This document shows positions 1 through 10,999 of a stretch of DNA of 64,000 bases, in pieces; within the stretch, counting starts at the first letter, position 1; every line of letters starts with the position of its first letter. The notes below the pieces were generated by a model. That model was given only the letters and a program-made list of their open reading frames with translations. It was not told where the DNA came from and searched no databases. This DNA comes from Streptomyces sp. NBC_00483 (GTDB taxonomy: Bacteria > Actinomycetota > Actinomycetes > Streptomycetales > Streptomycetaceae). The position numbers were made by a program, and so were the translations under genes. Location: positions 6,572,001 to 6,636,000 of the forward strand of contig NZ_CP107880.1 of assembly GCF_036013745.1 (NCBI RefSeq), given 5' to 3'.

Positions 1-2174
1 GCGCGCTCGCCCTCACGGTGATGTGCGACGCCCTGTTCACCTCGCCGCTGTTGCACGCCAGCTACCGCTCGGGCGAGATCCTGGACGCCGGCTGGTTCGC
101 CGGCTCGCTGCTGCTCGCGTACGCGCCGTGGGTGGGGACGCGGCGCGGTGTGCGCGAGGAGGAGCACTCGCTCGGGCCGGGCGGCCGCTACCAGGTCAGC
201 TACACGCGGCCGATCTCCGGCTCGCTCGCCGCGCTCACCCCGTATCTGGCCGCCGCCGTCTGCACGTTGGGCATTCTCTACAACCTGCTGGACGGGCACC
301 GGGTGGACCGCGTCGTGCTCTTCACGGCGTGCACGGTCGTCCTCGCGCTCGTCATGCGCCAGGGCATCATGCTGCTCGACAACATCACGCTCACCCAGGA
401 GTTGGCGCAGAAGGAGAACCACTTCCGCTCCCTGGTCCAGGGCTCCAGCGACGTCATCATGATCGCCGCACCGAACGGGACGCTGAGATACGTCAGCCCG
501 GCCGCCGCGGGCGTCTACGGGCGGGATGCCGAGGATCTCGTCGGCTCCGAGCTCGCGTCGATCATCCACCCCGAGGACCTCGGGCGTGTGATGCACGAGG
601 TGCGCAGATTCCTCGCCGCGAGCCAGATCGAGGAGCCCACTACGCGCATCGAATGCCGCTTCCGGTCCGGCACGGGCACCTGGCTGAACGTGGAGTCGAC
701 GGTCAACCGCCACCACGGCGGACTGATCCTCAACAGCAGAGACGTGACCGAACGGGTGCGCCTCCAGGCCCAGTTGCAGCACAACGCGGAGCACGACCCG
801 CTGACCGACCTGCCCAACAGGTCGCTGTTCACCAAGCGGGTCGGACAGGCGCTCGCCGGGCGGCGGGCCGGCGACCTGGGCACCGCCGTGCTCTTCATCG
901 ACCTCGACGGTTTCAAGCAGGTCAACGACACGATCGGCCACCAGGCGGGCGACGAGCTGCTCGTCCAGGCGGCGAGAAGGCTGGCCGAATCCGTGCGCGC
1001 ATCGGACACCGCGGCCCGTCTTGGCGGTGACGAGTTCGCGGCGCTGATCGTCGGCGACGGAGGGCGCGACCACGCCGCGAGAGAACAGCAGATCTACGAG
1101 CTGGCCGACCGGCTCAGAATCACCCTGTCCCAGCCGTACTCGATCGACCGGCACGACAATGTGCGGGTCGCCGCCTCCATCGGCGTCGCCTTCGCCGAGC
1201 CGGACATCGGGGCCGGTGAGCTGCTGCGCAATGCCGACCTGGCGATGTACCGGGCGAAGGCGGCGGGCAAGGGCCGCGTCGAGCTGTACGCGCCGCAGAT
1301 GCAGGCCGATGTCGTACGCAAGGCGGAGCTGGCGACGCGGCTGCGGTCGGCGCTGCACGAGGGCGAGTTCGCGCTGCTCCACCAGCCGATCGTCTCGCTC
1401 GACGACGGCCGGATCACGGCGGTCGCCGCGCAGGCCAGATGGCGCAGCGCGCAGGGCATTCTGTTCACCCCCGCCGAGTTCCTGCGGGTGGCCGACGACA
1501 GCGAGCGCACCGCCGAGCTCGGCCGCTGGATGCTGGAGGAGGCCGTCGAGCAGGCCGCCGAGCGCGGGCACAGCGGGCATGCGACGCCGGTCGCCGTGCG
1601 GATCAGCGCCCGCAGGCTCCTCGACCGGGCCATGCCGCTCGGCTCGATAGAAGCGCTCCTCACCCGGCACGGGCTGCCCTCGGGCGCGCTCGTGATCGAG
1701 CTGGCGGACAGCGACCCCAGAGTCCCGCTGGACGAGCTGGAACGGCGTCTGACGGCGCTGCGCCGCCTCGGCGTCCGGATCGCGCTGGACGGCTTCGGCA
1801 GCGGCTATGCGGCCATCACGGCACTGCGCCGCCTGCCCGTCGACGTACTGAAGCTGGACCGCTCGCTGATCGAGGGCGTCGTCGAGTCCGCGCGGCTGCA
1901 CAAGATCACCAGTGGGCTGCTGCGGATCGCGGGCGACCTCGGACTCAACTCCGTGGCGGACGGCGTGGACCTGCCCGAGCAGGTCGCCGCGCTGCGCTCG
2001 ATGGGGTGCACGCACGGGCAGGGCATGGCGTTCTCCGGCCCGCTCGACGAGTACCGGCTGCGCCGCGCGCTCACCTCGGGGGAGTACCCGGTCCCCACGG
2101 GCCCCGCCGAGCCGGTGTTCGCGGGCTTCACCACGCTGCGCTCACATAATGAGACGCCCGTCCCACCCACTTGA
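1..2174 (+). CDS. PAS-GGDEF-EAL c-di-GMP signalling protein, 5' truncated by window edge
   Basis: The frame is open to base 1, so the true start lies outside the window. About 720 residues are visible. They begin with hydrophobic membrane-spanning segments (ending near residue 125 from the GTG at 18), followed by a PAS domain (about 135-255), a GGDEF domain (about 260-430) and an EAL-type domain (about 440-690). The diguanylate cyclase signature GGDEF is intact near residue 336, and an RxxD inhibitory I-site (RASD) lies five residues before it, so synthesis of c-di-GMP with product inhibition is expected. The EAL domain looks degenerate: the EAL signature position reads AAQARW and the DDFGTGYSS loop reads DGFGSGYAA, so phosphodiesterase activity is doubtful. 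In Streptomyces, c-di-GMP controls the timing of development through BldD. The gene ends just before the ilvB leader, and the ilvB promoter probably lies inside its 3' end. Confidence 0.93.
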   Translation, partial: ALALTVMCDALFTSPLLHASYRSGEILDAGWFAGSLLLAYAPWVGTRRGVREEEHSLGPGGRYQVSYTRPISGSLAALTPYLAAAVCTLGILYNLLDGHRVDRVVLFTACTVVLALVMRQGIMLLDNITLTQELAQKENHFRSLVQGSSDVIMIAAPNGTLRYVSPAAAGVYGRDAEDLVGSELASIIHPEDLGRVMHEVRRFLAASQIEEPTTRIECRFRSGTGTWLNVESTVNRHHGGLILNSRDVTERVRLQAQLQHNAEHDPLTDLPNRSLFTKRVGQALAGRRAGDLGTAVLFIDLDGFKQVNDTIGHQAGDELLVQAARRLAESVRASDTAARLGGDEFAALIVGDGGRDHAAREQQIYELADRLRITLSQPYSIDRHDNVRVAASIGVAFAEPDIGAGELLRNADLAMYRAKAAGKGRVELYAPQMQADVVRKAELATRLRSALHEGEFALLHQPIVSLDDGRITAVAAQARWRSAQGILFTPAEFLRVADDSERTAELGRWMLEEAVEQAAERGHSGHATPVAVRISARRLLDRAMPLGSIEALLTRHGLPSGALVIELADSDPRVPLDELERRLTALRRLGVRIALDGFGSGYAAITALRRLPVDVLKLDRSLIEGVVESARLHKITSGLLRIAGDLGLNSVADGVDLPEQVAALRSMGCTHGQGMAFSGPLDEYRLRRALTSGEYPVPTGPAEPVFAGFTTLRSHNETPVPPT

Positions 2175-2207
2175 CACGCCCTACGCGCCGGGGGGAGGGT
2201 CAGTGCC

Positions 2208-2249
2208 ATGCGCACCCGAATTCTCGTACTTGGAAAGCGCGTCGGCTGA
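2208..2249 (+). CDS. ilvB leader peptide [13 protein letters not shown]
   Basis: A 13-codon frame opens with ATG at 2208, preceded at 8 bases by a strong Shine-Dalgarno run (GGAGGG, 2194-2199), and ends at TGA 2247. It encodes [13 protein letters not shown]. The block Ile-Leu-Val-Leu is written ATT CTC GTA CTT; ATT, GTA and CTT are rare in this GC-rich genome. All three branched-chain end products of the downstream pathway are represented. Leader-peptide attenuation of ilvB is established for actinobacteria. A possible -10 box CATAAT at 2145-2150, inside the end of the previous gene, would put transcription start near 2157. GCGCGTCGG (2237-2245) can pair with CCGGCGCGC (2294-2302), part of the switch structure; the actual antiterminator was not resolved. 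Confidence 0.85.
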   Translation: MRTRILVLGKRVG

Positions 2250-2303
2250 AGCTGGGACCACCGGTCAGAACACCGGAAACCCGGCGACCGCACCCGGCGC
2301 GCT

Positions 2304-2337
2304 CCCCTCGCTTGCCTCACGGCACGAGGGGTTTTTT
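2304..2337 (+). terminator. intrinsic terminator / attenuator of ilvB
   Basis: CCCCTCG (2304-2310) pairs with CGAGGGG (2325-2331). An inner TGCC/GGCA helix closes a TCAC tetraloop, and six T residues follow (2332-2337). It lies 55 bases after the leader-peptide stop and about 100 bases before ilvB, with no gene in between, so it must be read through for ilvB expression. Uridine-tract terminators are uncommon in this genome, where most stems lack one. This supports a regulated attenuator. Confidence 0.88.
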
Positions 2338-2439
2338 GTTGCACGGGTGCCGGTTCAGAACCGCCGCCAACCGCCCGACACACACGTAAGACCCTGCATA
2401 ACCCTCGCAAAAACCCTCAGCATCGAGAAGAGAATGCCG

Positions 2440-4290
2440 ATGACCGAGCAGGCCACCGGGGCCAGCCAGCCGCAGCCGCGGCCCCGTTCCGGAGGACAGC
2501 AGTCCGCCCCCGTCGAGCACGTCACGGGTGCGAAGTCCCTCATTCGCTCGCTTGAGGAGGTCGGGGTCGACACCGTATTCGGTATCCCCGGCGGCACGAT
2601 CCTTCCCGCGTACGACCCGATGATGGACTCGAGCCGGGTGCGCCACGTGCTCGTCCGTCACGAGCAGGGTGCGGGCCACGCGGCCACCGGTTACGCGCAG
2701 GCCACCGGCAAGGTCGGTGTCTGCATGGCCACTTCGGGCCCGGGTGCGACCAACCTGGTGACGCCGATCGCCGATGCGATGATGGACTCGGTGCCGCTCG
2801 TCGCGATCACCGGCCAGGTCGTCTCCAAGGCGATCGGCACGGACGCCTTCCAGGAAGCGGACATCGTCGGCATCACCATGCCGATCACCAAGCACAGCTT
2901 CCTGGTCACCAAGGCCGAGGAGATCCCGCAGGCGATCGCCCAGGCGTTCCACATCGCCTCGACCGGCCGCCCCGGCCCGGTCCTCGTGGACATCCCGAAG
3001 GACCTCCTGCAGGCGCGGACGACGTTCACCTGGCCGCCGCAGCAGGACCTGCCCGGCTACCGCCCGGTGACCAAGCCGCACGCCAAGCAGATCCGCGAGG
3101 CCGCGAAGCTGATCACGAATGCGAAGCGGCCCGTCCTCTACGTCGGTGGCGGCGTCCTCAAGGCGGGTGCCACCGCCGAGCTCAAGATGCTCGCCGAGCT
3201 CACCGGAGCGCCCGTCACCACCACCCTGATGGCGCTCGGCGCATTCCCCGACAGCCACCCGCTGCACGTGGGAATGCCGGGCATGCACGGTGCGGTCACC
3301 GCCGTCACCGCGCTGCAGAAGGCCGACCTGATCGTCGCCCTCGGAGCCCGCTTCGACGACCGCGTCACCGGCAACCTGGACAGCTTCGCCCCGTTCGCGA
3401 AGATCGTCCACGCCGACATCGACCCCGCGGAGATCGGCAAGAACCGCGCCGCCGACGTGCCGATCGTCGGGGACGCCCGCGAGGTCATCGCCGACCTGAT
3501 CCAGGCGGTCCAGAAGGAGCACAGCGACGGTCACGCCGGCGACTACACCGCCTGGTGGAAGGACCTCAACCGCTGGCGCGAGACGTACCCGCTGGGCTAC
3601 GACCAGCCCGCGGACGGCTCGCTCTCCCCGCAGCAGGTCATCGAGCGCATCGGCCAACTCGCCCCCGCGGACACGATCTTCGCGGCGGGCGTGGGCCAGC
3701 ACCAGATGTGGGCCGCGCACTACATCCAGTACGAGAAGCCGGCCACCTGGCTGAACTCGGGCGGCGCCGGGACCATGGGCTACTCGGTGCCCGCCGCGAT
3801 GGGCGCCAAGGCCGGCGCGCCGGGCCAGACGGTCTGGGCGATCGACGGCGACGGCTGCTTCCAGATGACCAATCAGGAGCTGACCACCTGCGCCCTGAAC
3901 AACATCCCGATCAAGGTCGCCATCATCAACAACGGCGCCCTCGGGATGGTCCGCCAGTGGCAGACGCTGTTCTACAACCAGCGCTACTCGAACACCGTGC
4001 TGCACGCGGGCCCGGACGGCGAGACCCCGCCCAACAAGGGCACCCGCATCCCGGACTTCGTGAAGCTGAGCGAGGCCATGGGCTGCTACGCCATCCGCTG
4101 TGAGCGCCCCGAGGACCTCGACAAGTGCATCGAGGAGGCGAACTCGATCAACGACCGCCCGGTCGTGGTCGACTTCATCGTCCACGAGGACGCCATGGTG
4201 TGGCCGATGGTCGCCGCCGGCACCTCCAACGACGAGATCATGGCCGCTCGGGACGTCCGCCCCGACTTCGGCGACAGCGAAGACGACTGA
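2440..4290 (+). CDS. ilvB: acetolactate synthase large (catalytic) subunit
   Basis: A protein of about 616 residues, normal for acetohydroxyacid synthase. It condenses two pyruvates to acetolactate (Val/Leu) or pyruvate with 2-ketobutyrate (Ile) in the cytosol. The thiamine-diphosphate N-terminal domain is clear ([12 protein letters not shown], then [16 protein letters not shown] with the ThDP-activating Glu). The central FAD-type domain follows, then the C-terminal GDG...NN metal/ThDP motif ([16 protein letters not shown] ... [14 protein letters not shown]). Two in-frame ATGs occur at 2434 and 2440; 2440 was chosen because GAGAAGAG (2425-2432) is then 7 bases away rather than touching it. 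The first ~25 residues are a Gln/Pro-rich tail. ilvN follows 23 bases downstream, so the two subunits are co-transcribed behind the attenuator. Confidence 0.97.
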   Translation: MTEQATGASQPQPRPRSGGQQSAPVEHVTGAKSLIRSLEEVGVDTVFGIPGGTILPAYDPMMDSSRVRHVLVRHEQGAGHAATGYAQATGKVGVCMATSGPGATNLVTPIADAMMDSVPLVAITGQVVSKAIGTDAFQEADIVGITMPITKHSFLVTKAEEIPQAIAQAFHIASTGRPGPVLVDIPKDLLQARTTFTWPPQQDLPGYRPVTKPHAKQIREAAKLITNAKRPVLYVGGGVLKAGATAELKMLAELTGAPVTTTLMALGAFPDSHPLHVGMPGMHGAVTAVTALQKADLIVALGARFDDRVTGNLDSFAPFAKIVHADIDPAEIGKNRAADVPIVGDAREVIADLIQAVQKEHSDGHAGDYTAWWKDLNRWRETYPLGYDQPADGSLSPQQVIERIGQLAPADTIFAAGVGQHQMWAAHYIQYEKPATWLNSGGAGTMGYSVPAAMGAKAGAPGQTVWAIDGDGCFQMTNQELTTCALNNIPIKVAIINNGALGMVRQWQTLFYNQRYSNTVLHAGPDGETPPNKGTRIPDFVKLSEAMGCYAIRCERPEDLDKCIEEANSINDRPVVVDFIVHEDAMVWPMVAAGTSNDEIMAARDVRPDFGDSEDD

Positions 4291-4313
4291 GACGCAGAGA
4301 GAGACCACGAGAT

Positions 4314-4838
4314 ATGTCCAAGCACACGCTCTCCGTCCTGGTCGAGAACAAGCCCGGTGTCCTCGCCCGGATCACCGCCCTCTTCTCGCGCCGCGGCTTC
4401 AACATCGACTCGCTCGCCGTCGGCGTCACCGAGCACCCCGACATCTCGCGCATCACCATCGTCGTGAATGTCGAATCGCTCCCGCTCGAACAGGTCACGA
4501 AGCAGCTCAACAAGCTGGTCAACGTCCTGAAGATCGTGGAGCTCGAGCCCGACGCGGCCGTGGCCCGCGAGCTGGTGCTCGCCAAGGTCCGCGCCGACAA
4601 CGAGACGCGCTCGCAGATCGTCGAGATCGTCCAGCTGTTCCGCGCCAAGACCGTGGACGTCTCCCCGGAGGCCGTCACCATCGAGGCCACCGGATCCAGC
4701 GACAAGCTCGAGGCGATGCTCAAGATGCTGGAACCCTTCGGCATCAAGGAGCTCGTCCAGTCGGGCACCATCGCGGTCGGCCGCGGCTCGCGCTCCATCA
4801 CCGACCGGAGCCTGCGGGCGCTCGACCGCACCGCGTGA
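4314..4838 (+). CDS. ilvN: acetolactate synthase small (regulatory) subunit
   Basis: A 174-residue regulatory subunit that activates the IlvB catalytic subunit and carries valine feedback inhibition. The N-terminal ACT domain begins at once (SKHTLSVLVENKPGVLARI, with the ligand-loop Asn-Lys-Pro-Gly). A second ACT-like C-terminal domain starts near residue 95 (ETRSQIVEIVQLFRAKTVDV). Longer upstream extensions of the frame lie inside ilvB and can be discarded. The ATG at 4314 gives the family's usual length and sits just after a purine-rich GAGAGACCACGAG run. It forms an operon with ilvB. Confidence 0.97.
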   Translation: MSKHTLSVLVENKPGVLARITALFSRRGFNIDSLAVGVTEHPDISRITIVVNVESLPLEQVTKQLNKLVNVLKIVELEPDAAVARELVLAKVRADNETRSQIVEIVQLFRAKTVDVSPEAVTIEATGSSDKLEAMLKMLEPFGIKELVQSGTIAVGRGSRSITDRSLRALDRTA

Positions 4839-4872
4839 CCGCGCAGCACTCCTGCGCGCCCCTCTCGCATAG

Positions 4873-5955
<1,083 letters not shown>

Positions 5956-5961
5956 GCCTCC

Positions 5962-5999
5962 GGACAATGGGCCGCGGTGGACGCCGCGGCCCGTTGTCC
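5962..5999 (+). terminator. hairpin terminator after ilvC
   Basis: 16-base arms (5962-5977 and 5984-5999) pair with a single T-G wobble around a 6-base loop TGGACG. There is no T-run, as is usual for Streptomyces terminators. It directly follows the ilvC stop codon. Confidence 0.8.
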
Positions 6000-6182
6000 A
6001 TTCCGTCCAGCCTCGGACGAGTGATCCTTCCAGGGAGGCGTAAGCACGGCTCCCTGGCGGCACTACACTGCTGAACACATTCGCGTTGGGCCCACAGCGT
6101 CGTGCGTCTTAATCGCGGCAAGCACCCTCCACCGCCTGCGGCCGTCGGGACGGCCGTCCGCATTGGACCTGTGAGGACTCAC

Positions 6183-7784
6183 GTGAGCACTGCTGCCAAC
6201 GGCAAACCCGTCGTACTCATCGCCGAAGAGCTGTCGCCTGCGACGGTCGACGCCCTGGGCCCGGACTTCGAGATCCGCCAGTGCAACGGCGCGGACCGGG
6301 CGGCCCTGCTGCCCGCCATCGCCGACGTCGACGCGATCCTGATCCGCTCGGCCACCAAGGTCGACGCCGAGGCGATCGCCGCCGCGAAGAAGCTGAAGGT
6401 CGTCGCACGAGCCGGCGTCGGCCTCGACAACGTGGACGTGTCCGCCGCCACCAAGGCCGGCGTGATGGTCGTCAACGCGCCGACCTCGAACATCGTGACC
6501 GCCGCCGAGCTGGCCTGCGGCCTGCTCATCGCCACCGCGCGCAACATCCCGCAGGGCTCGCAGGCCCTCAAGGGCGGCGAGTGGAAGCGCAGCAAGTACA
6601 CGGGCGTCGAGCTCGCGGAGAAGACCCTCGGTGTCGTCGGCCTCGGCCGCATCGGCGCGCTCGTCGCGCAGCGCATGTCCGCCTTCGGCATGAAGGTCGT
6701 CGCGTACGACCCGTACGTGCAGCCCGCGCGCGCCGCGCAGATGGGCGTGAAGGTCCTCTCCCTCGACGAGCTGCTCGAGGTCTCGGACTTCATCACCGTG
6801 CACCTCCCGAAGACGCCGGAGACCCTCGGTCTCATCGGTGACGAGGCGCTGCACAAGGTCAAGCCGAACGTGCGCATCGTCAACGCCGCGCGCGGCGGGA
6901 TCGTCGACGAGGAAGCGCTGTACTCGGCGATCAAGGAAGGCCGCGTCGCCGGCGCCGGCCTCGACGTGTACGCGAAGGAGCCCTGCACGGACTCCCCGCT
7001 GTTCCAGTTCGACCAGGTCGTCTGCACCCCGCACCTCGGCGCCTCCACGGACGAGGCGCAGGAGAAGGCGGGCGTCGCCGTCGCCAAGTCGGTGCGCCTC
7101 GCGCTCTCCGGCGAGCTCGTGCCGGACGCGGTGAACGTCCAGGGCGGCGTCATCGCCGAGGACGTCAAGCCGGGCCTGCCCCTCGCGGAGCGCCTCGGCC
7201 GGATCTTCACCGCCCTCGCGGGCGAGGTCGCGGCCCGCCTCGACGTCGAGGTGTACGGCGAGATCACCCAGCACGACGTGAAGGTGCTCGAACTCTCCGC
7301 GCTCAAGGGCGTGTTCGAGGACGTCGTCGACGAGACGGTGTCGTACGTCAACGCCCCGCTGTTCGCGCAGGAGCGCGGCGTCGAGGTCCGCCTCACCACG
7401 TCCTCCGAGTCGCCCGACCACCGCAACGTCGTCACGGTGCGCGGCACCCTCGGCAACGGTCAGGAGGTCTCGGTCTCCGGCACGCTCGCGGGCCCGAAGC
7501 ACCTGCAGAAGATCGTCGCGGTCAACGAGTACGACGTGGACCTGGCGCTCGCCGACCACATGGTCGTCCTGCGTTACGAGGACCGTCCGGGCGTCGTCGG
7601 CACGGTGGGCCGTGTCCTCGGTGAGGCGGGCATCAACATCGGCGGCATGCAGGTCTCGCGCGCCGACGTCGGCGGCGAGGCCCTCGCGGTCCTGACCGTG
7701 GACGACACGGTGCCGCAGTCGGTGCTGAACGAGCTGTCCGCCGAGATCGGCGCGACCTCGGCGCGGTCGGTCAACCTCGTCTGA
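6183..7784 (+). CDS. serA: D-3-phosphoglycerate dehydrogenase (ACT-domain form)
   Basis: A 533-residue enzyme for the first committed step of serine synthesis, 3-phosphoglycerate to 3-phosphohydroxypyruvate with NAD+. The D-2-hydroxyacid dehydrogenase fold shows the nucleotide-binding motif VVGLGRIGALVAQRM (~residues 150-165), catalytic Arg in NAARGGIVDEEAL, Glu in the following helix, and the catalytic His in TPHLGAST. The long form follows, with an allosteric substrate-binding intervening domain (~320-450) and a C-terminal ACT domain (VLRYEDRPGVVGTVGRVL) that senses serine. GTG at 6183 was chosen because GAGGA (6173-6177) is correctly spaced; upstream in-frame codons have no RBS. A possible -10 TACACT lies at 6064-6069. 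Confidence 0.96.
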   Translation: MSTAANGKPVVLIAEELSPATVDALGPDFEIRQCNGADRAALLPAIADVDAILIRSATKVDAEAIAAAKKLKVVARAGVGLDNVDVSAATKAGVMVVNAPTSNIVTAAELACGLLIATARNIPQGSQALKGGEWKRSKYTGVELAEKTLGVVGLGRIGALVAQRMSAFGMKVVAYDPYVQPARAAQMGVKVLSLDELLEVSDFITVHLPKTPETLGLIGDEALHKVKPNVRIVNAARGGIVDEEALYSAIKEGRVAGAGLDVYAKEPCTDSPLFQFDQVVCTPHLGASTDEAQEKAGVAVAKSVRLALSGELVPDAVNVQGGVIAEDVKPGLPLAERLGRIFTALAGEVAARLDVEVYGEITQHDVKVLELSALKGVFEDVVDETVSYVNAPLFAQERGVEVRLTTSSESPDHRNVVTVRGTLGNGQEVSVSGTLAGPKHLQKIVAVNEYDVDLALADHMVVLRYEDRPGVVGTVGRVLGEAGINIGGMQVSRADVGGEALAVLTVDDTVPQSVLNELSAEIGATSARSVNLV

Positions 7785-7820
7785 GGTTCCTGGGCCGAGT
7801 TTGCTGGTCTGATTAGTACG

Positions 7821-7852
7821 AGGGCCGGGTCACCCACGGGTGACCCGGCCCT
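7821..7852. terminator. bidirectional hairpin terminator, serA / LuxR-type regulator
   Basis: A perfect inverted repeat, with arms starting GGGCCGGGTCACCC (7822-7835) and ending at 7851, lies between convergent genes. Its central bases form the loop, and TCGCGTTT follows on the plus strand. Confidence 0.8.
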
Positions 7853-7858
7853 CGCGTT

Positions 7859-10828
7859 TCAGGACGCCTCCGGCTCGATCAGGCCCTCGCGGTACGCGAT
7901 GCCCACCGCCTCGGTGCGGCTCGCGGCGCCCAGCTTGGCGAGGATGTTCGAGACGTGGACGCTCGCGGTCTTGCCGCTGATGAACAGCTCCTCGCCGATC
8001 TGGCGGTTGGTGCGCCCCCGGCCGAGCAGCCGCAGCACGTCGCTCTCCCGGGCGGTCAGTGCGGCGATACGGTCCCCGGCGGCCGGGGCGTCGGCGAGGC
8101 GGCCCCGCCTGATCAGGGTGTCCAGGGCCTCGCGCAGCGGCTCGGCGCCGAGCCGTACGGCCGCGTCCCGGGCCGCGTACGCCTGCTCGGCGGCCTCCTC
8201 GCGGCGGTCCGCGGTGAGCAGGGCCTCGGCCAACCTCCTCTGGCAGCGGGCCAGTTCGTACGGCTCGCCGTAGTCGAACGCCGTCACGGCCCGTTCCCAG
8301 GCCGCGACGTCGGGGCCGGTCGCGGCGCGCACCCGCTCGGCCTCGGCGCGGGCCAGCCAGGCCAGGCCCTCGGGGCCCTGCTCCGTGCCGTCCTCGCCGT
8401 GGGCCGCCGTGTCGCGGGCCAGCTCCACCAGCTCGGTCGCGGTCACCGCCCAGCGCTCCGAGCCCGCCGTGTCGCCGGAGAGCCGGGCCTCCTCCGCCGC
8501 GTCCGCGACCGCCGCCAGGGCAAGCGCGGCGAGCCGCACCACGGCGTCGGGCCGCGTGCCGCCCGAGACGTCGGTGAGCGACTCGACCGACGCGTGCATC
8601 TGTCGTACGCATTCCTCGGCGTCGCCGCGCAGTGCGGCCGCGTCGGTCAGCACGATCGCGGCGACGAGTGCCGCCATCCAGTCGAAGTGATGGTCGAGCA
8701 GCCCCCGGGCCCCGGTGACGGCCGCGTCGTACTCGCCGCGGGCCAGGGCCACGTACAGCGCGGGCGCGATCGCGAACCCGCCCGCGGGCGGCAGCAGTTC
8801 GGTGTCGGCGGCGGCAGCTCGCGCGCATTCGTCCCAGCGGCCCAGCGTGTAGAGCAGCAGGGACTGCAGGTAGCGCAGTTCGAGGGCGTACGGCGAGGTG
8901 AGGAGGCCGCCGCGGCGGGCGAGGTCGAGGCCGTCGGCGATCCAGGGCAGGCAGGCGTCCAGGTCGCCGGACTCGTAACAGCCGATGGCGAGGTTGTAGA
9001 GGGCCCGCATCTCCACCGGCAGGTTCCCGGCGCCGCCGGCCAGCTCACGGGCGCCGACCAGTCGGTCCCGGCCCTGCCGCGTACGCCGGTTGTGCGCCTC
9101 AAGGCCGACCAGCGAGATCATCAAGTCGGCCCGGGCGTCGGGCAGTTCAAGTCGCTCGGCGATGCCGAGCGCCTGTCGGGCGACGCGCTCGGCGTCCTCG
9201 TTCCTGCCCACGTGCCGCGCGGCCATGACGTGGGTCGAGGCCGCCCACACCCAGGTGCCCGAGGGCGGCTCTGCCGGGATCAGTGCCAGCGCCTCGCTGC
9301 TGTACGTGAACGCGGCTTCCAGGTGGTCGATCCGGATCAGGTTGCCCGCGAGGGTGTAGCGCACGCGCGCCGCGAGCTCGGAGTCGGCATCGGAGCCGGC
9401 CCGGGCGAGCGCGGAGCGGGTGAGCTGGACCGCGCGATGGGGGTCGCCCGCGCGGGCGGCGGCGGCCGAGGCGCGCAGGGTGAGGGTGGCCGTGTCGTCG
9501 GCCTCGGGGCGCGCGGACGCGTCCACCACGGCCCACAGTTCGAGCGCTGTCTCCAGGTGCCGCAGCTCCTCGGCGGGCGCGCCGACGCGCTGGGCGTGGT
9601 CGGCGGCCTCGAGGGAGGCCGCGAGGGCGTCGGCCAGGTCGTGGCTCTCGCGCGAGTGGTGGGCGCGCTCCGCCGCGCTCTGCGGTGAACGGCCCTCGCC
9701 CGCGAGGAGCGCGGCGAACCGCCCGTGCAGCCTGACCCGTTCACCGGGCAGCAGATCCGCGTACACGGCCTCGCGGGTGAGGGCGTGCCGGAACGAGTAC
9801 GTGGCGTCGTCGCCCGGCACGAGGAGCTGGCGTCCGACGGCCTCGCGCAGCGCCGACTCCAGCTCCTCCTCGGGCAGTTGGACGGCGGACCGCAGCAGCT
9901 CGTGCCCGACCCGGCGGCCCGCGACGGCCGCCGTGCGCAGCACCTGCTGGGCGGTCTCGGTGAGTTGCTCGATCCGGATGAGCAGCACGTCGGCCAGGCC
10001 GCTGGGCATGGTGGGGGAGTCGGCCCCCTCGTCGTCGCCGGGCAGCGCGGCGAGCAACTCCTCGGCGTAGAAGGCGTTTCCCTCGGCGCTCTCGACGATG
10101 CGGCGGACGGTGCTGTCGGGCACGGGTCCTGTGCGGCGGGCGCGCACGAGGCGGGCCATGTCCGCGTCGGCCATCGGACGCAGGTCGAGACGGTCGACGG
10201 CAGGCAGCCTGATCAGCTCGGCGAGCAGTGGCCGCAGGGGGTGGCGGCGGTGCAGGTCGTCCGCGCGGTACGAGGCGAAGACGGCGAGGCGGCGGGGCGG
10301 GCCGCCCGGCGCGGGCCGTTGCAGGACGCCCCGGCTGAGCAGGAAGCGGAGCAGGTCGCGGGAGGACTGGTCGGCCCAGTGGAGGTCCTCGACGACCAGG
10401 AGGAGCGGGGTCAGGTCGGCCAGGTCGGCGAGGAGTCCCGCGACGCCCTCGAAGAGTTGGAGGCGGCTGCCGGGGTCGGGCGCGGGGCCTGCCCCCGAGG
10501 CCGCGCCGATGAGCCGGTCCACCGCGGGGTACGCGGCGAAGGCCGGGGCGAGCCGCTCGTCGGCGGCCGCAGCGCCGAGGATCTCCGTGAACGGGAGGTA
10601 CGGCAGGCCCACGTCGCCGAGGTCCACGCAGTGGCCGGTGAGGACGGTCAGGCCGGTGGCGGCGGCGTGTGCCGCGGCCTCCGTCAGCGCCCGGGTCTTG
10701 CCGACGCCGGCGTCCCCGGCGACCAGGACGGCGCGCGGGTCGCCGGCCGCGGCCCGCTCCAGGACGCCGGTGAGCCGGGCGAGTTCGTCCGCCCGGCCGA
10801 TGAACGGCGTATCGAATGTCTGAGCCAC
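7859..10828 (-). CDS. large ATP-binding LuxR-family (LAL/MalT-type) transcriptional regulator
   Basis: About 989 residues. The N-terminal AAA/STAND ATPase region carries Walker A (AGDAGVGKTRALTEAA, ~residues 40-55) and a Walker B-like strand (LLLVVEDLHWADQSS). A long helical TPR-like middle follows. The C-terminal LuxR/FixJ helix-turn-helix is LTARESDVLRLLGRGRTNRQ ... SGKTASVHVSNILAKLGAAS. The combination is that of LAL regulators, which respond to an inducer through the ATPase/TPR body and bind DNA through the C-terminal HTH; the inducer is unknown here. GTG at 10828 was chosen because the protein then begins at the conserved FIGRADEL ATPase opening; AGGATGG lies just upstream. It is convergent with serA and has no obvious operon partner. 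Confidence 0.92.
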   Translation of the reverse strand: MAQTFDTPFIGRADELARLTGVLERAAAGDPRAVLVAGDAGVGKTRALTEAAAHAAATGLTVLTGHCVDLGDVGLPYLPFTEILGAAAADERLAPAFAAYPAVDRLIGAASGAGPAPDPGSRLQLFEGVAGLLADLADLTPLLLVVEDLHWADQSSRDLLRFLLSRGVLQRPAPGGPPRRLAVFASYRADDLHRRHPLRPLLAELIRLPAVDRLDLRPMADADMARLVRARRTGPVPDSTVRRIVESAEGNAFYAEELLAALPGDDEGADSPTMPSGLADVLLIRIEQLTETAQQVLRTAAVAGRRVGHELLRSAVQLPEEELESALREAVGRQLLVPGDDATYSFRHALTREAVYADLLPGERVRLHGRFAALLAGEGRSPQSAAERAHHSRESHDLADALAASLEAADHAQRVGAPAEELRHLETALELWAVVDASARPEADDTATLTLRASAAAARAGDPHRAVQLTRSALARAGSDADSELAARVRYTLAGNLIRIDHLEAAFTYSSEALALIPAEPPSGTWVWAASTHVMAARHVGRNEDAERVARQALGIAERLELPDARADLMISLVGLEAHNRRTRQGRDRLVGARELAGGAGNLPVEMRALYNLAIGCYESGDLDACLPWIADGLDLARRGGLLTSPYALELRYLQSLLLYTLGRWDECARAAAADTELLPPAGGFAIAPALYVALARGEYDAAVTGARGLLDHHFDWMAALVAAIVLTDAAALRGDAEECVRQMHASVESLTDVSGGTRPDAVVRLAALALAAVADAAEEARLSGDTAGSERWAVTATELVELARDTAAHGEDGTEQGPEGLAWLARAEAERVRAATGPDVAAWERAVTAFDYGEPYELARCQRRLAEALLTADRREEAAEQAYAARDAAVRLGAEPLREALDTLIRRGRLADAPAAGDRIAALTARESDVLRLLGRGRTNRQIGEELFISGKTASVHVSNILAKLGAASRTEAVGIAYREGLIEPEAS

Positions 10829-10900
10829 GGGGCCATCCTGGCACGGTCCGGCGGCGTCATCCCTGGCTACAGGCTTCCGCCTTCCGGGCTCCCTGTGCGG

Positions 10901-10942
10901 CGATGCCGGGCGGGCCGGAGTGTTCCGGTCCGCCCGGCATCG
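10901..10942. terminator. long hairpin terminator downstream of the MFS gene
   Basis: Arms 10901-10919 and 10924-10942 form a 19-bp stem with one G-T wobble and a 4-base loop. It lies between the stop of the MFS gene (11000) and the start of the LuxR-type gene (10828), both on the minus strand, so it terminates the MFS transcript. Confidence 0.75.
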
Positions 10943-10999
10943 CATCGTGACCGGTGGGTGGCTGTCGGAGCGGTCAGAGCCGTGAGGCTGTCGGCGTCG

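Noticed and set aside
2317..4308. 663-codon open frame on the minus strand opposite ilvB
   Set aside because: It is the antisense shadow of ilvB created by high-GC codon bias; composition is Val/Gly/Arg/Asp-rich without any domain.
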